Below are positions 47,862-59,600 of a stretch of DNA of 64,000 nucleotides, piece by piece. This stretch comes from Trema orientale (lineage: Eukaryota; Streptophyta; Magnoliopsida; Rosales; Cannabaceae). The position numbers and the translations under genes were made by a program. Location: assembly GCA_002914845.1 (NCBI GenBank), contig JXTC01000152.1, positions 543,927 to 607,926 on the forward strand. The letters run 5' to 3'. The notes under the pieces were generated by a model. It worked only from the letters and a program-made list of their open reading frames with translations. It ran no database searches and had not been told where the DNA came from. Numbering within the stretch: position 1 is the first letter of the stretch; every line of letters begins with the position of its first letter.

Positions 47862-48145
47862 AAAAATACACTGATTTTGTGAGAAGATGACTTTGCAATT
47901 ATTATCTTTTGAGAATTTATTAACAGATAATAAATTGCAAGAAAGCTTTGGAACATATTAAATTGATTTTAAGATAAAGGTAGAATCAATTTTATTTGTT
48001 TTCATTCCAACTATTGGAGAAAAAGAGCCATCAGCAATTTTCACTTTCAAGAGACCATATAAATGGGCATTGCTTGTCATGTGATCTGTAGTTCTAGAAT
48101 CTATTACTCGTGATTCTTTCTCACCAATTTTGCAACTTAGGGCAG
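47862..48145 (-). pseudogene. Copia protease/pre-integrase fragment
   Basis: The minus strand reads [54 protein letters not shown] and [12 protein letters not shown], the Copia protease and pre-integrase region. The protease triad DSG is changed to DSR. It may be the 5' piece of Copia 1 (34418-35452), left on the far side of the Gypsy block, with the integrase and front of reverse transcriptase deleted. Confidence 0.7.
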
Positions 48146-48159
48146 AAAAAAATTATCAT

Positions 48160-48984
48160 GAAAATACATAAAAGGCGACTCCACTGGGGATGGCCAAGAA
48201 AAAATTTTTCTCAGTTTTTATGAAGTTCTGTTTGCATTATTATTTAAAATCATTGTCATTATTTGCATATAGGTGTCTTAAGAGCCTTAGTTTCCTTTCC
48301 TAGTATCAACCATTTTCTTTGTTCAAGAGAGAAGAATGGTGAATCCTCCGAATCCACCTCCACCTTCTCTTTTTCCACCCTCGCCACTTTTACCACCTAT
48401 AGGTTTTGCAGCATTTGATCAACGGAGTGACCAAATAAGTCAAGTATTAGCTATGCTGATATCTTTGCAACAAGAAGTGATAGCTTTGAAAGGTTGGGAG
48501 GTACTGCACAATGGGAATAGCAGCTCTGGTTCTCAAGTTGCTCCATCTGTTCACAACGAAACATGCCTTATAGTGGTCCAAATTGGAACTCCCAATGCGG
48601 TAGCAATGCCTCCAATTGTTTCTACCGCACCAGTTGCTCCCTCGAATGTTATAATTGTAATTGCTTCAGGCATGTGTTGTGAGTTTTCACTAAAGATGAA
48701 ATCCAAAAAATGATGAGATCTGGTTCGACAGACAAGAATTTAAAGAAGATTGTTAATCTCCATATCCATCTCAGATTTTGTCAAAGCCATTCCCCAAAGA
48801 TTGTGTCAATCCTAGGTCCAGGAATTTTGATGGCAGAACAGGAAATGCTAAAAAACACGTGGCTGGTTTCATTGATAATCTTGAAGCTTATGTTGGTAAT
48901 GAAGAATGAAGAATGATGGAATTTTCTAAATCCCTCGCTGGAAGAGCATATGATTGGTTTATTGATCTCCCTGCCAATATTGTT
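48160..48984 (+). pseudogene. LTR-element 5' leader and gag fragment, plus strand
   Basis: At 48172 a PBS-like AGGCGACTCCACTGGGGATG is followed by a leader. At 48336 a gag frame begins MVNPPNPPPPSLFPP, continuing with DQRSDQISQVLAMLISLQQE. Through shifts it continues to FIDNLEAYVGNEE, MEFSKSLAGRAYDWFIDLPA. This is a Gypsy-type gag. The same leader and gag start occur in inverted orientation at 53911-54349. It is cut at 48985 by the LTR of Copia 2. Confidence 0.7.
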
Positions 48985-49553
48985 TGAAGAAAATAAGTAA
49001 GAAATGATCATAGATAGAGAGGAAAACGCTGTTTTGACAGAGAGAAAAACATCCCTTTTTTTATTACAGTTTACTTTCAACAATGGAAATACTAGAAACT
49101 AATATAGATCTTTTTAGTACATCAAGCTGCCAGCACAGCCACCTAAAATATAAAGAAGGGATAATTGCAAAAAAATACTCTCATGTTTGGATATTCTGCA
49201 ATTTAAACCTTGAAGTTTGGATATTCTGCAATTTAAATCTTGAAGTTTGGATTCCACAAAATAGTACCCTGAGATTACGAATTTCTGAAAATTAATACCC
49301 TGTGTTGATTTTTAACTGATAAAATATAGTAATATCCTCAAAATTAAGATGAATAATATGAATTAATCTAGTTTAAATGTGAATATTATTGTTTTTTCGT
49401 TCATAAAATTGGTCAAAAAATCTGTCCATGGTATTAATTTTCAGAAATCTTTAATTTTAGTGTATTATTTTGTGGAGTCCAAACTTTAGGGTTTAAATTG
49501 TAGAACACTCAAACTTCGGGGTATTTTTTTGCAGTAATCCTTATAAAGAAACC
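48985..49553 (-). mobile_element. Copia 2, 3' LTR with an inserted MITE
   Basis: 48985-49157 (TGAAGAAAATAAG to TATAAAGAA) matches 53737-53910 in the same orientation and is the left LTR of Copia 2. It is interrupted near its inner end by the element at 49158-49541. The outer end begins TG on the plus strand. No clean target duplication is seen because the flanks are rearranged. Confidence 0.6.
49158..49541. mobile_element. Mutator-type MITE in the Copia 2 LTR
   Basis: Long imperfect terminal inverted repeats (GGGATAATTGCAAAAAAATA on the left; AGGATTACTGCAAAAAAATA as reverse complement of the right) extend inward through CTGCAATTTAAACC / CTACAATTTAAACC. They are bordered by a perfect 9-bp duplication TATAAAGAA (49149-49157 and 49542-49550). 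Nine-base duplications and long TIRs are Mutator-family traits. The other LTR copy at 53895-53910 shows the empty site. Confidence 0.85.
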
Positions 49554-52500
49554 TGTAAAAACAGAAATAAAAAGACAAAGGAACTTGATCTAGACAAACC
49601 CTCAAAGCAGTAGAAATCAAGGACATAAAAAGACAAGGACAAAAAGTAAAAAGCTCCCTGAAAATCAAGAAATAAACTGAGACTTTCAACATCTATTCGA
49701 AGCTTGGGTGTCAACTCTTCACACTTTATTCTCGCAAGAGCTTTTGTGAGGATGTCTGCCACTTGAAGATGTGTTGGTGCATGAGTCAAATTCAGAATTA
49801 TTTCTTCCACCTGTTCTTTGATGAATTGTCGGTCTAACTCCACATATTTAATCTGATCATGATGAACGCTATTTTTTGCAATATTGATTTTTGCTTGATT
49901 ATCACAAAACACATCATAGGTTCTTCTGTTGGAATTCTCAATTCCATAAGAAGTGTTCTCAGCCACATTCCTTCACAAATACTTTGAGCTAAAGTTCGAA
50001 ATTCTGCCTCTGCACTACTCTTTGCAACCACTGACTGTTTCTTACTGCGCCAGGTGACAAGATTACCCCAAACATATGTACAGTAGCCAGTTGTCGACCT
50101 TCTATCAGTAATTGATCCTGCCCAATCTGCATCTGCAAAGATCTCAACTTTCTTATTTGTTGCTTTCTTATAAAATATGCCTTTTCCCGGAGTTATTTTT
50201 AAATACCGAAGTATTCTGTATACGGCTTCAAGATAATTTTCGTTGGCCTTGTTCATAAATTGACTGACCACACTAACTGGGAACCCACAATCAGGTATTG
50301 CATGTGAGAGGTAAATGAGCTTGCCAACAAGGCGTTGATAGTTTCTTGTGTCAACTGGGGAACTGTCTTCCTTGAAACCAAGTTTGCATTTTGAGTCCAT
50401 TGAAGTGTCTGCTAGTTTACAACCTAGCATGTCGGTTTCTTTCAATAAATTCAGGATATACTTTCGTTGTGATACTTCAATTCCTTTCTTTGAGCGAGCT
50501 ATCTCTGTATTTAGTACCTAAAATTTCACAGGTCCTTGATTTCAAATTGTTTAGCAAGGAAATCCTTCAACCTGACTTTCTTCTGCAAAGTCCCTAGTTA
50601 TAATGTTGTCATCAACATACACAGTGAGGATAGCAATTCTTCCCTTCTCTAACAAATTTGTAAACGATGTGTGATCTGTGTGGCCCTGAGAATACCCCTT
50701 AATTACCTTGGTAAATCTATCAAATCAAGCCTGAAGGAACTGCTTTAGCCGGTACAAAGATTTCTTGAGTTTGCAAACTTTGTTGGCAGTGATTTTTGTC
50801 TCAAAATCAGGTGGAATTTCCATGTACACATCGTTTCAATCACCATTAAGGAAGCATTCTTAACATCATACTGATGTGGAGGCCAATCTTGATTTGCAGC
50901 CAAGGATAGGAGAACACGAACTGTATTGAGTTTTGCAACTGGAGCAAATGTTTCTTGATAGTCAATACCATATGTTTGAGTAAAGCCTTTTGTGACTAGT
51001 CTTTCTTTGTAGCAATCTATACTCCTATTTGGTTTATGTTTGATGGTGAATATCCACTTACAGCCAACTGGTCGTTTTCCCTCTGGTAAGTCAGCTAGTT
51101 CCCACGTTCCATTCTTCTTTAATGCCCTAACCTCTTCTCCGGTGGTAGCCCTCTATTCTGACTTTTCTAGAGCAACATGAATATTCTGTGGAATTTCTAC
51201 ACTGGATAGATTAGTGTTAAATGCCTTGTATTCTGGAGATAGGCCTTCATATGACACAAGGTTAGAAATAGGATGTTTAGTACATTCTCGTACGCCTTTC
51301 TTAATTGTAATAGGAACATCAAGATCAGTATAACCAGTTGTGTCCTTAGAGTTGTTGCTTGGACTTTCTGAAATTGGATTAGACTCATGGTTTTGATCAG
51401 GAAGAATTGGACTCTCCATCTCCTCTTAGGGTCTCTTCCTCGTATAAACACGTAACTTATTTTCATGAACATTTTGAATGTGTTTAGTGGGAGCAAGAAT
51501 CTCGAAATTAGGTGAAATAATTGGTGTGAGATTCTCATGTGAAGAAGGTTGAGTTGCAAGAGTGGAATTAAGTGGAATAATTGGTATAAGGTTCTCAAGT
51601 GAAGACGGTGGAGAAGGTTGAGTTTCAAGAGTTTCGAGCCAAAAATGGCATTCTTGTTATGAGATCTCCCCCTGAATGGGATTTTTGGGGTAGTAGAGTT
51701 GATTTTCAAGGAATGTTATGTCCATTGTGGTATAGAATTTTCTAGTATTGGGTGAGTAACATTTGTAGCCCTTTTTGGTTGATGAGTAGCCCGGAAAAAT
51801 ACATTTGATAGCTCTAGGGTCAAATTTGCTTCGGTTTTAGGGATATTTATGAATAAAAACTATACTTCCAAATACTTTTAATGGTAAGGATGAAATGACC
51901 TGGGAAGTAGAATATTTTTGAAGTAGAGTTTGACATGGAGTATGGAAATTTAGTACCCTAGTTGGCATTCTGTTTATGAGGTATATAGCTATCAAAACTG
52001 CTTCTCCCCAGATTGATTGGGGACATGTGTGGTAAACATAATAGATCCACCTACTTCAAGCAAGTGCCTATTTTTTCTTTTAGCTACCCTGTTTTGTTGA
52101 GGTGTGTCAATGCAAGAACTTTGATGTATTATCCCATGTGCCTTGAAATACTCCCCAATAAATGAGTTAAAATAATTTTTGGCATTATCTGATCCAAAGA
52201 CTTTTATGTTGGTTTGGAATTGGTTTTAAATCATGGTATGAAAGTCTTTAAACTTGGTGCTAGCTTCTGATTTTTCTTTCATTAGGTATAACTATGTCAA
52301 CCCAGTATGATCATCAATAAAGGACAAAAACTACTTAGAACCTGAAATATTTTTAACTCTAGAAGGTCCCCATATATAACTATGTATCATAGCAAAAGGA
52401 TGGGATGATTTGTAACCTTGAATGGGATAATTGCTTCTCACATGCTTTGAAAATTGACAGATTTCATATTGCAAGAGTTTAGGGTTAACATTTTTGAATA

Positions 52501-53736
52501 AGGTAGGAAATAACTTTCTCAAATACTAGAAATTTGGATGTCCTAATCTAAAATGTCACAACAAAATTGCATTTTCTTGATTTGAGAGGTTTGAAAAACC
52601 AGATAAAGACACACTTGTATGATGAGCTTGTTCCTTAGGATTACTAGTCCCCTTGAGAAGATAGAGTCCTGCACACTCCTTAGCATTGCCAGTCGTCCTC
52701 CTTGATTCCAAGTCCTGGAAAACACAATGAGTTGAGGAAAACTGAGTAATACACCTTAAATCCTTAGTAAGCTTGCTAATAGACAATAGGTTGTAGGTTA
52801 ACTTGGGATCCAAAAGGACTGAATTTAAAATCAGATCTTGAGTAACAATAACAGTTCCCATTCTAGCCATCTTTGACACTAAACCATCAGCAATTCGCAT
52901 CATGTAATTTCTATAACAAGGACTAAAAGAGTGAAATAAAGCAAAGTTACCGGTCATGTGATGGGACGCACCTGAATCCACAATCCAAGTGCTGTATTTC
53001 TCCACGTGGGAACTCAAAGCTATGGGGAAATTACCTTGTTGTGCTATGGTAACTGCTCCTATTGTCTCGGGTGCCTAGTTTTGTTGGGTGATCAGTTTTT
53101 TGAGCAACTCTGGTTGTTGTTTGCTGAACAGTGGGGGGTCAGGTGCAAGTTGTTCTTTTCTAGTGACCACTAGACGAAAAGTTTCTAGTGTAGGTTGATT
53201 GCCTTGACTTCCACTTCTTAGTTTTCGAGTAGTAGGCATTCCATGTAACTTCCAGCATGTTTCTTTGTAGTATTCAGGTCTCCTACGGTGTTCACACCAT
53301 AGTCTTCCATTTTTACACTGCTGTTGATTTTCTTTAGAAGTAGTGGAACTATGGGCAGCCAAGGCTGATTACTCAATTTGGTTTAAACCTGGTGGAGAAC
53401 CCAGCATAAGTTTCCTTCGACTTTCTTCACGTTGAAGTTCTGCAAAAACTTCTTGGACATTTGGAGAAGAGTTTGTGGCAAGAATCCGGCATCTAACCTC
53501 ATCAAGCTTCTCATTGAGACCAAGGTGAAATTTGTGGATTTGTTTCTTTTCCACACTTGTTTCGTATGCTGCTGCACCAGTGAGACAACTCTATTTATGC
53601 TGGAGAATGGTGGTTTTGGCTACCCCATCGTTGCTGGAAACTTGGTTCTCTAGGCTGGTGAGCTCCGACTCAGAAGTGGTTGGAGCAGCCATTGGGAATG
53701 GAAAGATTATAGAGTTAAATCCAAGTTTTGATACCA
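49554..53736 (-). pseudogene. Copia 2 gag-pol, decayed
   Basis: On the minus strand from the PBS (TGGTATCAAAACTTGG, 53736-53721): a gag start MAAPTTSESELTSLENQVSS is joined directly to KFHLGLNEKLDEVRCRILAT, so most of the gag core is deleted. Then come a basic zinc-knuckle region, protease WIVDSGASHHMTGN (about 52970), pre-integrase LTYNLLSISKLTKD, integrase pieces (52500-51720), reverse transcriptase pieces (51150-50450) and RNase H (YTDAD-like FADADWAGSITDRRSTTGYC, SSAEAEFRTLAQS, about 50150-49850). Many stops and shifts. The 5' LTR is 53737-53910. Confidence 0.8.
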
Positions 53737-53910
53737 AGAAGAAAATAAAGATGAAATGATCATGGACAGAGATGTAAACTCTGTTTTGACAGAGAGAAAA
53801 ACGTCTTTTTTCTTATTACAACTTACTTACAACAATGGAAACACTAGAAACTAATATAAATCTTCTTAGTACATCAAGCTGCTAGCACAGCCACCTAAAC
53901 TATAAAGAAA
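53737..53910 (-). mobile_element. Copia 2, 5' LTR
   Basis: This matches 48985-49157 plus 49551-49553 with scattered substitutions and lies directly beside the PBS. The outer border is placed where similarity to the left copy ends, just after TATAAAGAAAC. Confidence 0.6.
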
Positions 53911-54349
53911 CGCATAAGAATTAGAGTAACTTTAGGGCTGCCTCATTGTGAACAGATGGAGTAACTTGAGTCCGGAGCTGCTATTCCCATTATTCATTGC
54001 TTCCCTACTCTTCAACGCTGTCATTTCTTGTTGTAAAGATCTCAGCATTAGCCAATACTTGGCTCATTTGGTCACTTTGCTGATCAAAAGTTGCAGAACC
54101 CATAGGTGGTAAAGGTGGTGGTGGTGGAAAACAAGGAGGTGAAGGTGGATTTGGAGGATTCACCATTATTCTCTCTTTTAAGCAAAGAAAAGATTGATAT
54201 TAGAAAAGGGAGCTAGAATTCCTAAGACACTTATATGCAAGTGATAATGATGACTTTAAGTAGATAAAAATGCGAACAACTTTATGAAACTTGAGAAGAA
54301 CTGAGAACAACTAATCTTCGTTGGCCATCCGCAGTGGAGTGGCCTTTTA
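53911..54349 (-). pseudogene. Leader, PBS and gag start of the outer LTR element
   Basis: On the minus strand, right after the 5' LTR, comes GGCCACTCCACTGCGGATGG (PBS-like, about 54345-54325), then a leader and a gag start at 54166 reading MVNPPNPPSPPCFPPPPPLP, then FDQQSDQMSQVLANAEIF. It breaks off at the Copia 2 LTR. It is an inverted, diverged copy of 48160-48720. Confidence 0.7.
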
Positions 54350-55719
54350 TGTATGTTCGTGGTAATTTTTGAACTCTGAAAATATGTGCTTACTTGTATG
54401 TTAATCAAAGATTAGAAAAGCATAATATAACATAACTAAGCATTAAACTCTAGGGTATATTGTTTAGATAGATAGCTAGAACAATTAGAAAATTAAATAG
54501 CTTGGTAACTAAAGAAATTAACACAAATATAAGAGCTAAAAATTAAATGCAACAATGGATAAAGAAGTAAATTAATATGTTAGGAAAACTTAACAGAAAA
54601 CTTCTTCGAACACAGTGAATAGGGCTTTTGAATGGCTCAATTTTCACGAAGTTCTTCAAAATACAATGAAGATTTGAAAATTAGATGCTTGTAACTTGAT
54701 GATAGTTTCAATGGTAAAAATGTTGCTCTCATCAATGGTGACCAATAACTTGATTAGCCATTGAAACGAGCTTGGTTAGATCTAAAGACATTTAGCACAA
54801 TATTTTAGCAATGATACTAGAATCAGGTACTAATGTATGAGTGACCAGCTTATTTTATTTGTAGATCACATGGGATTCATGTAAGAAAGCAAAATAAAAG
54901 AGAAAGAAAGAAGAGCTTAGCTTGAGGTCTATCAGCCCGAGAATCAGATTGTGTAGTTGGCTCCTTGCATGCATGAAAACTAGTTGATCATTACAGATAT
55001 GAAAACAATCCATTTTACTACTTGTTTTGAGGTTAAAATGATGAACTAGGACTATGATCGTGATTTTTAGTGTTGAGCTAAGTGTGCGAGAGCTAAGAAA
55101 GCATCTTGTTAGGCCATCGGGTAAGAGTGATATCAAGAGAAAAGGTAGTTGCTGATTCCTGCAGAATTTCAGAATCAGAAACAGAAAAATATAGAGAAGA
55201 ATGTCTAGAAATTTAGAAGAGAGAAATAGGTTGAAAGGTCTGAAAGGTTCTCCGCATTTGCAGGGGTTTTCAGCTTTATTTATAAGCTAAAGATGTAATG
55301 ATTGCAGCATGGGGGCCGGGAACATTCTGTAATGATTGAGGGGAGACAACTCTGTCAAGTGGCAAGCTGTTTCTCCATAGTTTGCTGAAAACTAGGTAAT
55401 GCAGCTAGTTTATTATAAAACCAGCTGCCAAAACCTCTCTCAAATTGCTAGATAATCCATTGGATTTCATAAATAATCCCTGAGATCATTCCTATAGCTG
55501 CCACCTTACTGGTTTCAGGATGAAACCATGGCTCAAAACCAGCAATACCACCTGATTTTATACTCTTTGTTTCTGCATGCAAATAGTAACTTCAACTCTC
55601 CAATTTTGCATGCAAGGTCTTATTCTAGAACTTTTAAAAAGTATTTACATAGTAGGATGATAATACCTTTAATTTTGATAAATAACAGCTTTCTGTAATA
55701 CCATTATAAAACCATATCA
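54350..55719 (-). mobile_element. Right LTR (5') of the outer LTR element
   Basis: This 1370-base block on the plus strand starts TGTATGTTCGTGG and ends ACCATATCA. The first 560 bases match 33858-34417. ACTCTG follows directly (55720-55725), matching ACTCTG before the left LTR. The minus strand carries TATAAATAAAG near 55280, a plausible transcription-start region in U3. The outer element therefore spans 33858-55719 and sits between exons of the ACBP gene. Confidence 0.75.
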
Positions 55720-55934
55720 ACTCTGTTTTCCTCTGTTCCTGAACTTAAGCATCTCATCTTAGCAGCTAATAAAACTAATTCATTTTTGAGTATGAATTAA
55801 GACTTTACCCGGGAACAGTCTGTATGATATGTTTTTCATTCCCTAATATCATTTAAGAGACTAGCAATTTTAGTAGCTTTCTTTCGGCTTGCTGCATGTG
55901 CTAACTTGACTCCTGCCATTATATTTTTCTCAAG

Positions 55935-56014
55935 GTTTCAGCTTAGTACTTGTGCAGCACAAGGACAAGGATTTCTTGTTGCTTTTGGTGGATCCAAAAG
56001 AGGCATCAGATCAG
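55935..56014 (+). pseudogene. ACBP4/5-like exon remnant (FSLVLVQHKDKDF)
   Basis: After an acceptor TTTTCTCAAG the plus strand reads FSLVLVQHKDKDF and, after loss of one base, VAFGGSKRGIRSDQ, then a GT donor. This is the kelch-end exon that follows EWS..TSK in the ACBP4/5 family, so it continues the remnant at 33664-33753 across the outer LTR element. The one-base loss shifts the frame. Confidence 0.8.
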
Positions 56015-56622
56015 GTTTATAAGGGATCATATATTCACTATCACAATTTTCTGTTTAAATCCTTTTGAATTCAATTTATTGGCGACTTGCGGTGTGGCCG
56101 TAATTGCCTGAACAATCCTGATTTGTTGAGAGTATTTATCATATTTCACTTTTCCATCCTAAACCCTTGTATGTGCGAGAGATAAGAAGATTTCTACTCT
56201 TTCATCAACATCTTTTTATAGGCTGCCATGTTCAGCACGTAGAGCACGCTTGAATAACTTGAGTATTTGTTACATATTTTTCTTTTTTCTTATCTTGCTG
56301 TCCATGTTGGAAAAAGTCAACTGATTTACAGAATTAATTTTTTCTTTTATAAATTATTGTGTAGCTGTACAAATCTTGCATAGTTAGCTGTGTAATGTAA
56401 TAGGAAAACAGCTGTAAACCAATTAGTTAGTTTCCTTATTTAGGAGGTGGTATTCCTATAAGAAGTGGTACCGTGTAAAGTATTATATAGAAAAAAAAAT
56501 ATATTTTTCCCTTTGTTTCTGTTTTATGGTATCAGAGCAGGAATAAAATTCCTGAGAAACCTCTTTTTTTTTTTTTTTTTTTTCAAAACAGAGACACAAA
56601 CGAGCCTTTTCTTTCTTCTATC

Positions 56623-59600
56623 ATGTCTGAAAATATAAATGATTCTGCCACCTCTACTCAGCCTTCTACCCTGCCATCTGCTTCTGCACCACTCTCCTCT
56701 AGAACCATCGAAAATCATCCAGTCTAGATCACCACAATCCATCTCAATCGTGACAATTTTATATGTTGGTCATAATCAGTTAGGATGTACATTAGAGGAA
56801 GAGGGAAGATAGGCTACCTAACAGGGGATGTTTGTGAGCCAGCCACCACAGATCCATCCTACGCAACCTGGGATATAGAGAATTCCATGATAATGACATG
56901 CTTGGTGAACTCTATGGAGGAGGAGATAGGCGCAAACTACATGTGTTACCCTACTGCCAAAGGGCTCTGGGAAAATGTGACACAAATGTGTTCGGATATG
57001 GGTAACCAATCTCAGGTTTATGAGCTTTCCTTGAAACTTGGTGATATTCGTCAAGGTAATGACTCTGTCACAAAATATTTCAATTCTTTGAAGAGAATAT
57101 GACAAGACTTAGACCTGTTTAATGATAAAGAGTGGAAGTGTCCTGATGATGCTAGTCAGTATAAGGCTATTGTTGATGCAAATAGAGTTTTTAAATTTCT
57201 TGCTGGTCTTAATGAGGAATTTGATGAGGTTAGGGACAGAATTGTTGGGAGAAGTCCTCTGCCTTCAATCAATGAGGCCTTCTCGGAAGTCAGCCGTGAA
57301 GAAACTCGAAGAGGAGTGATGCTCTGCAAGAAATCCAATCATACCAGCACACCTGAGAGTTCGGCATTCAATACTGAGGCTCATATCAGCACGTAGAATG
57401 TTCCACATTCACAGAAGAATGAGGAGAAACCCCGGGTGTGGTGTGATCATTGCTACAGGCCTCGGCACACTAAAGAAACCTGCTGGTATCTCCACGACAA
57501 GCCTGCAGATTGGAAGCAGAGAAACAAGCGCCAGCCACCTACAGCAAATGCCGCTGCTGAACAGACCAGCCCATTTAACAAGGAGCAAATCAATCAACTC
57601 CTGAATTTGCTAAACCCCAATCCAGCTACTGGTACTCCAAATTGTTCTATGGTATATGCAGGTAGAAAATTAAACCCTTCGATTATTGATTCTGGAGCTT
57701 CTGATCGTATGACAAATTTACACTATTTATTTTGTTCATATAACCCATGTTCTGGCCATGAAAAGGTTCGTATTGCTGACGGTAGTTTCTCTTCTATTGC
57801 TGGAAGAGTAAACATTAACCTGTCCAAGATTATAGACCTTAAATCTGTACTCCATGTTCCAAAACTCAAATGTACTCTTCTATCTGTCAGCAAACTCTCA
57901 AAAGATTCTAACTGCCGTGTCATTTTTTGTGAATCCTCTTGTGTTTTTCAGGACCAGAAGTCGGGGATGATGATTGGGAAAGCTAAAGAGATAGGAGGAC
58001 TTTACTACTTTGAGGACACTATTCCTGGTAATAAAAGGGTTCAAGCTTATAGCAGTATGCGCTCGAACCCTGCATGAGAAAAAATAATGGAATGGCATCT
58101 TAGACTAGGCCATCCAAGTTTTTCTTATTTGAGACATTTATTTCCTGATTTGTTTAAAAGTGTTAATTGTGCTTTACTTCGATGTGAAACGTGTTATTTG
58201 GCAAAACGTCATCGAATAAATTTTGCTCCAAAACCATACTGTCCTTCAAAACCTTTTTTTATGATCCATAGTGGTGTTTGGGGACCTTCAAAAATCAAAA
58301 CATTATATGGAAAAGGGGGTTTTGTGACTTTTATTGACGATCACACCAGAATATGTTGGGTTTATCTTATAAGCAAGAAATAAGAAGTTGAAAAACTCTT
58401 TAAAGATTTTTACAACATGATTGAAACTCAATTTGAAACAAAAATACGCATCCTTAGATCAGACAATGGAACTGAATACTTTAATGAATGTTTAGGGGAT
58501 TTTTTAACAAACAAAGGCATAATTCATCAATCTACATGTCGTGACACTCCACAACAAAATGGAATTGCTGAAAGAAAAAACAGACATTTACTTGAAGTTG
58601 CTCGAGCTATCATGTTTTCAATGAACGTTCCTAAATATTTGTGGGGGGACGCAGTTTTAACAGCATCATGTTTAATAAATCGAATGCCTACTCGAGTCTT
58701 ACAATATATAACTCCTCTAAATAAGCTGAAAGAAAATTTTTTAATTCTGCGAATGTCTTCAGATATTCCTTTAAAAATCTTTGGATGCACATGCTTCGTT
58801 CATATTCCAAACAACTTTCGATCAAAATTAGATCCAAAATCTGAAAAATGCATTTTCCTTGGACATTCTTCAAACAAAAAAGGTTACAAATGTTTTAATC
58901 CTGTCACCAAAAAAACATACATTAGTATGGATGTGATCTTCATGGAAAAAATTCCTTTCTTTCACAAAAATCAACTTCAGGGGGAGTATGGTATAGATGG
59001 AGAAGATGATTTTTGGCAAGTTTATGAACCATTACCAAAAGTCGTTCTAACACCAAGTTCACCAGGAGTTCTTGATAAAAAAGAATCAGAAATAGTTGTT
59101 GAAAATAATAAAAATGAGGAGAATCCTAGTCAAAAGACACCAAAAATTATTTTGTCTAATACAGGGGGAGAAATATTGCAAAATACGACAGGGCAAGTTT
59201 CTGAACGATTACCAAAAGTTGTTCTAACACCAAGTACACCAGGAGTTCTTGATAAAAAAGAATCAAAAATAGTTGTTGAAAGTAATAAAATTGAGGGGAA
59301 TCCTAGTTAAAAGACACCAAAAATTATTTTGTCTAATACAGTGGGAGAAATATTGCAGAATACGATAGCAGAACCTCTAGTTTATTGCAAGAAGAGGTTC
59401 CATAAAAGGAAAAATGTTCAAATTGAATCTTTAGTTCCCTCCCAATCTGAAGAACCGAATGATGGTCCTCAAGAAACACAAGTAATTACTAGTCCTGACC
59501 TTATTTTTTCATCAACAGAAGCTCAAGATTCAGAGGTTGTGGATCTGGATCTTCCTATAGCCATTAGAAAAGGAACTCGGTCTTGTACTACCAAACATCC

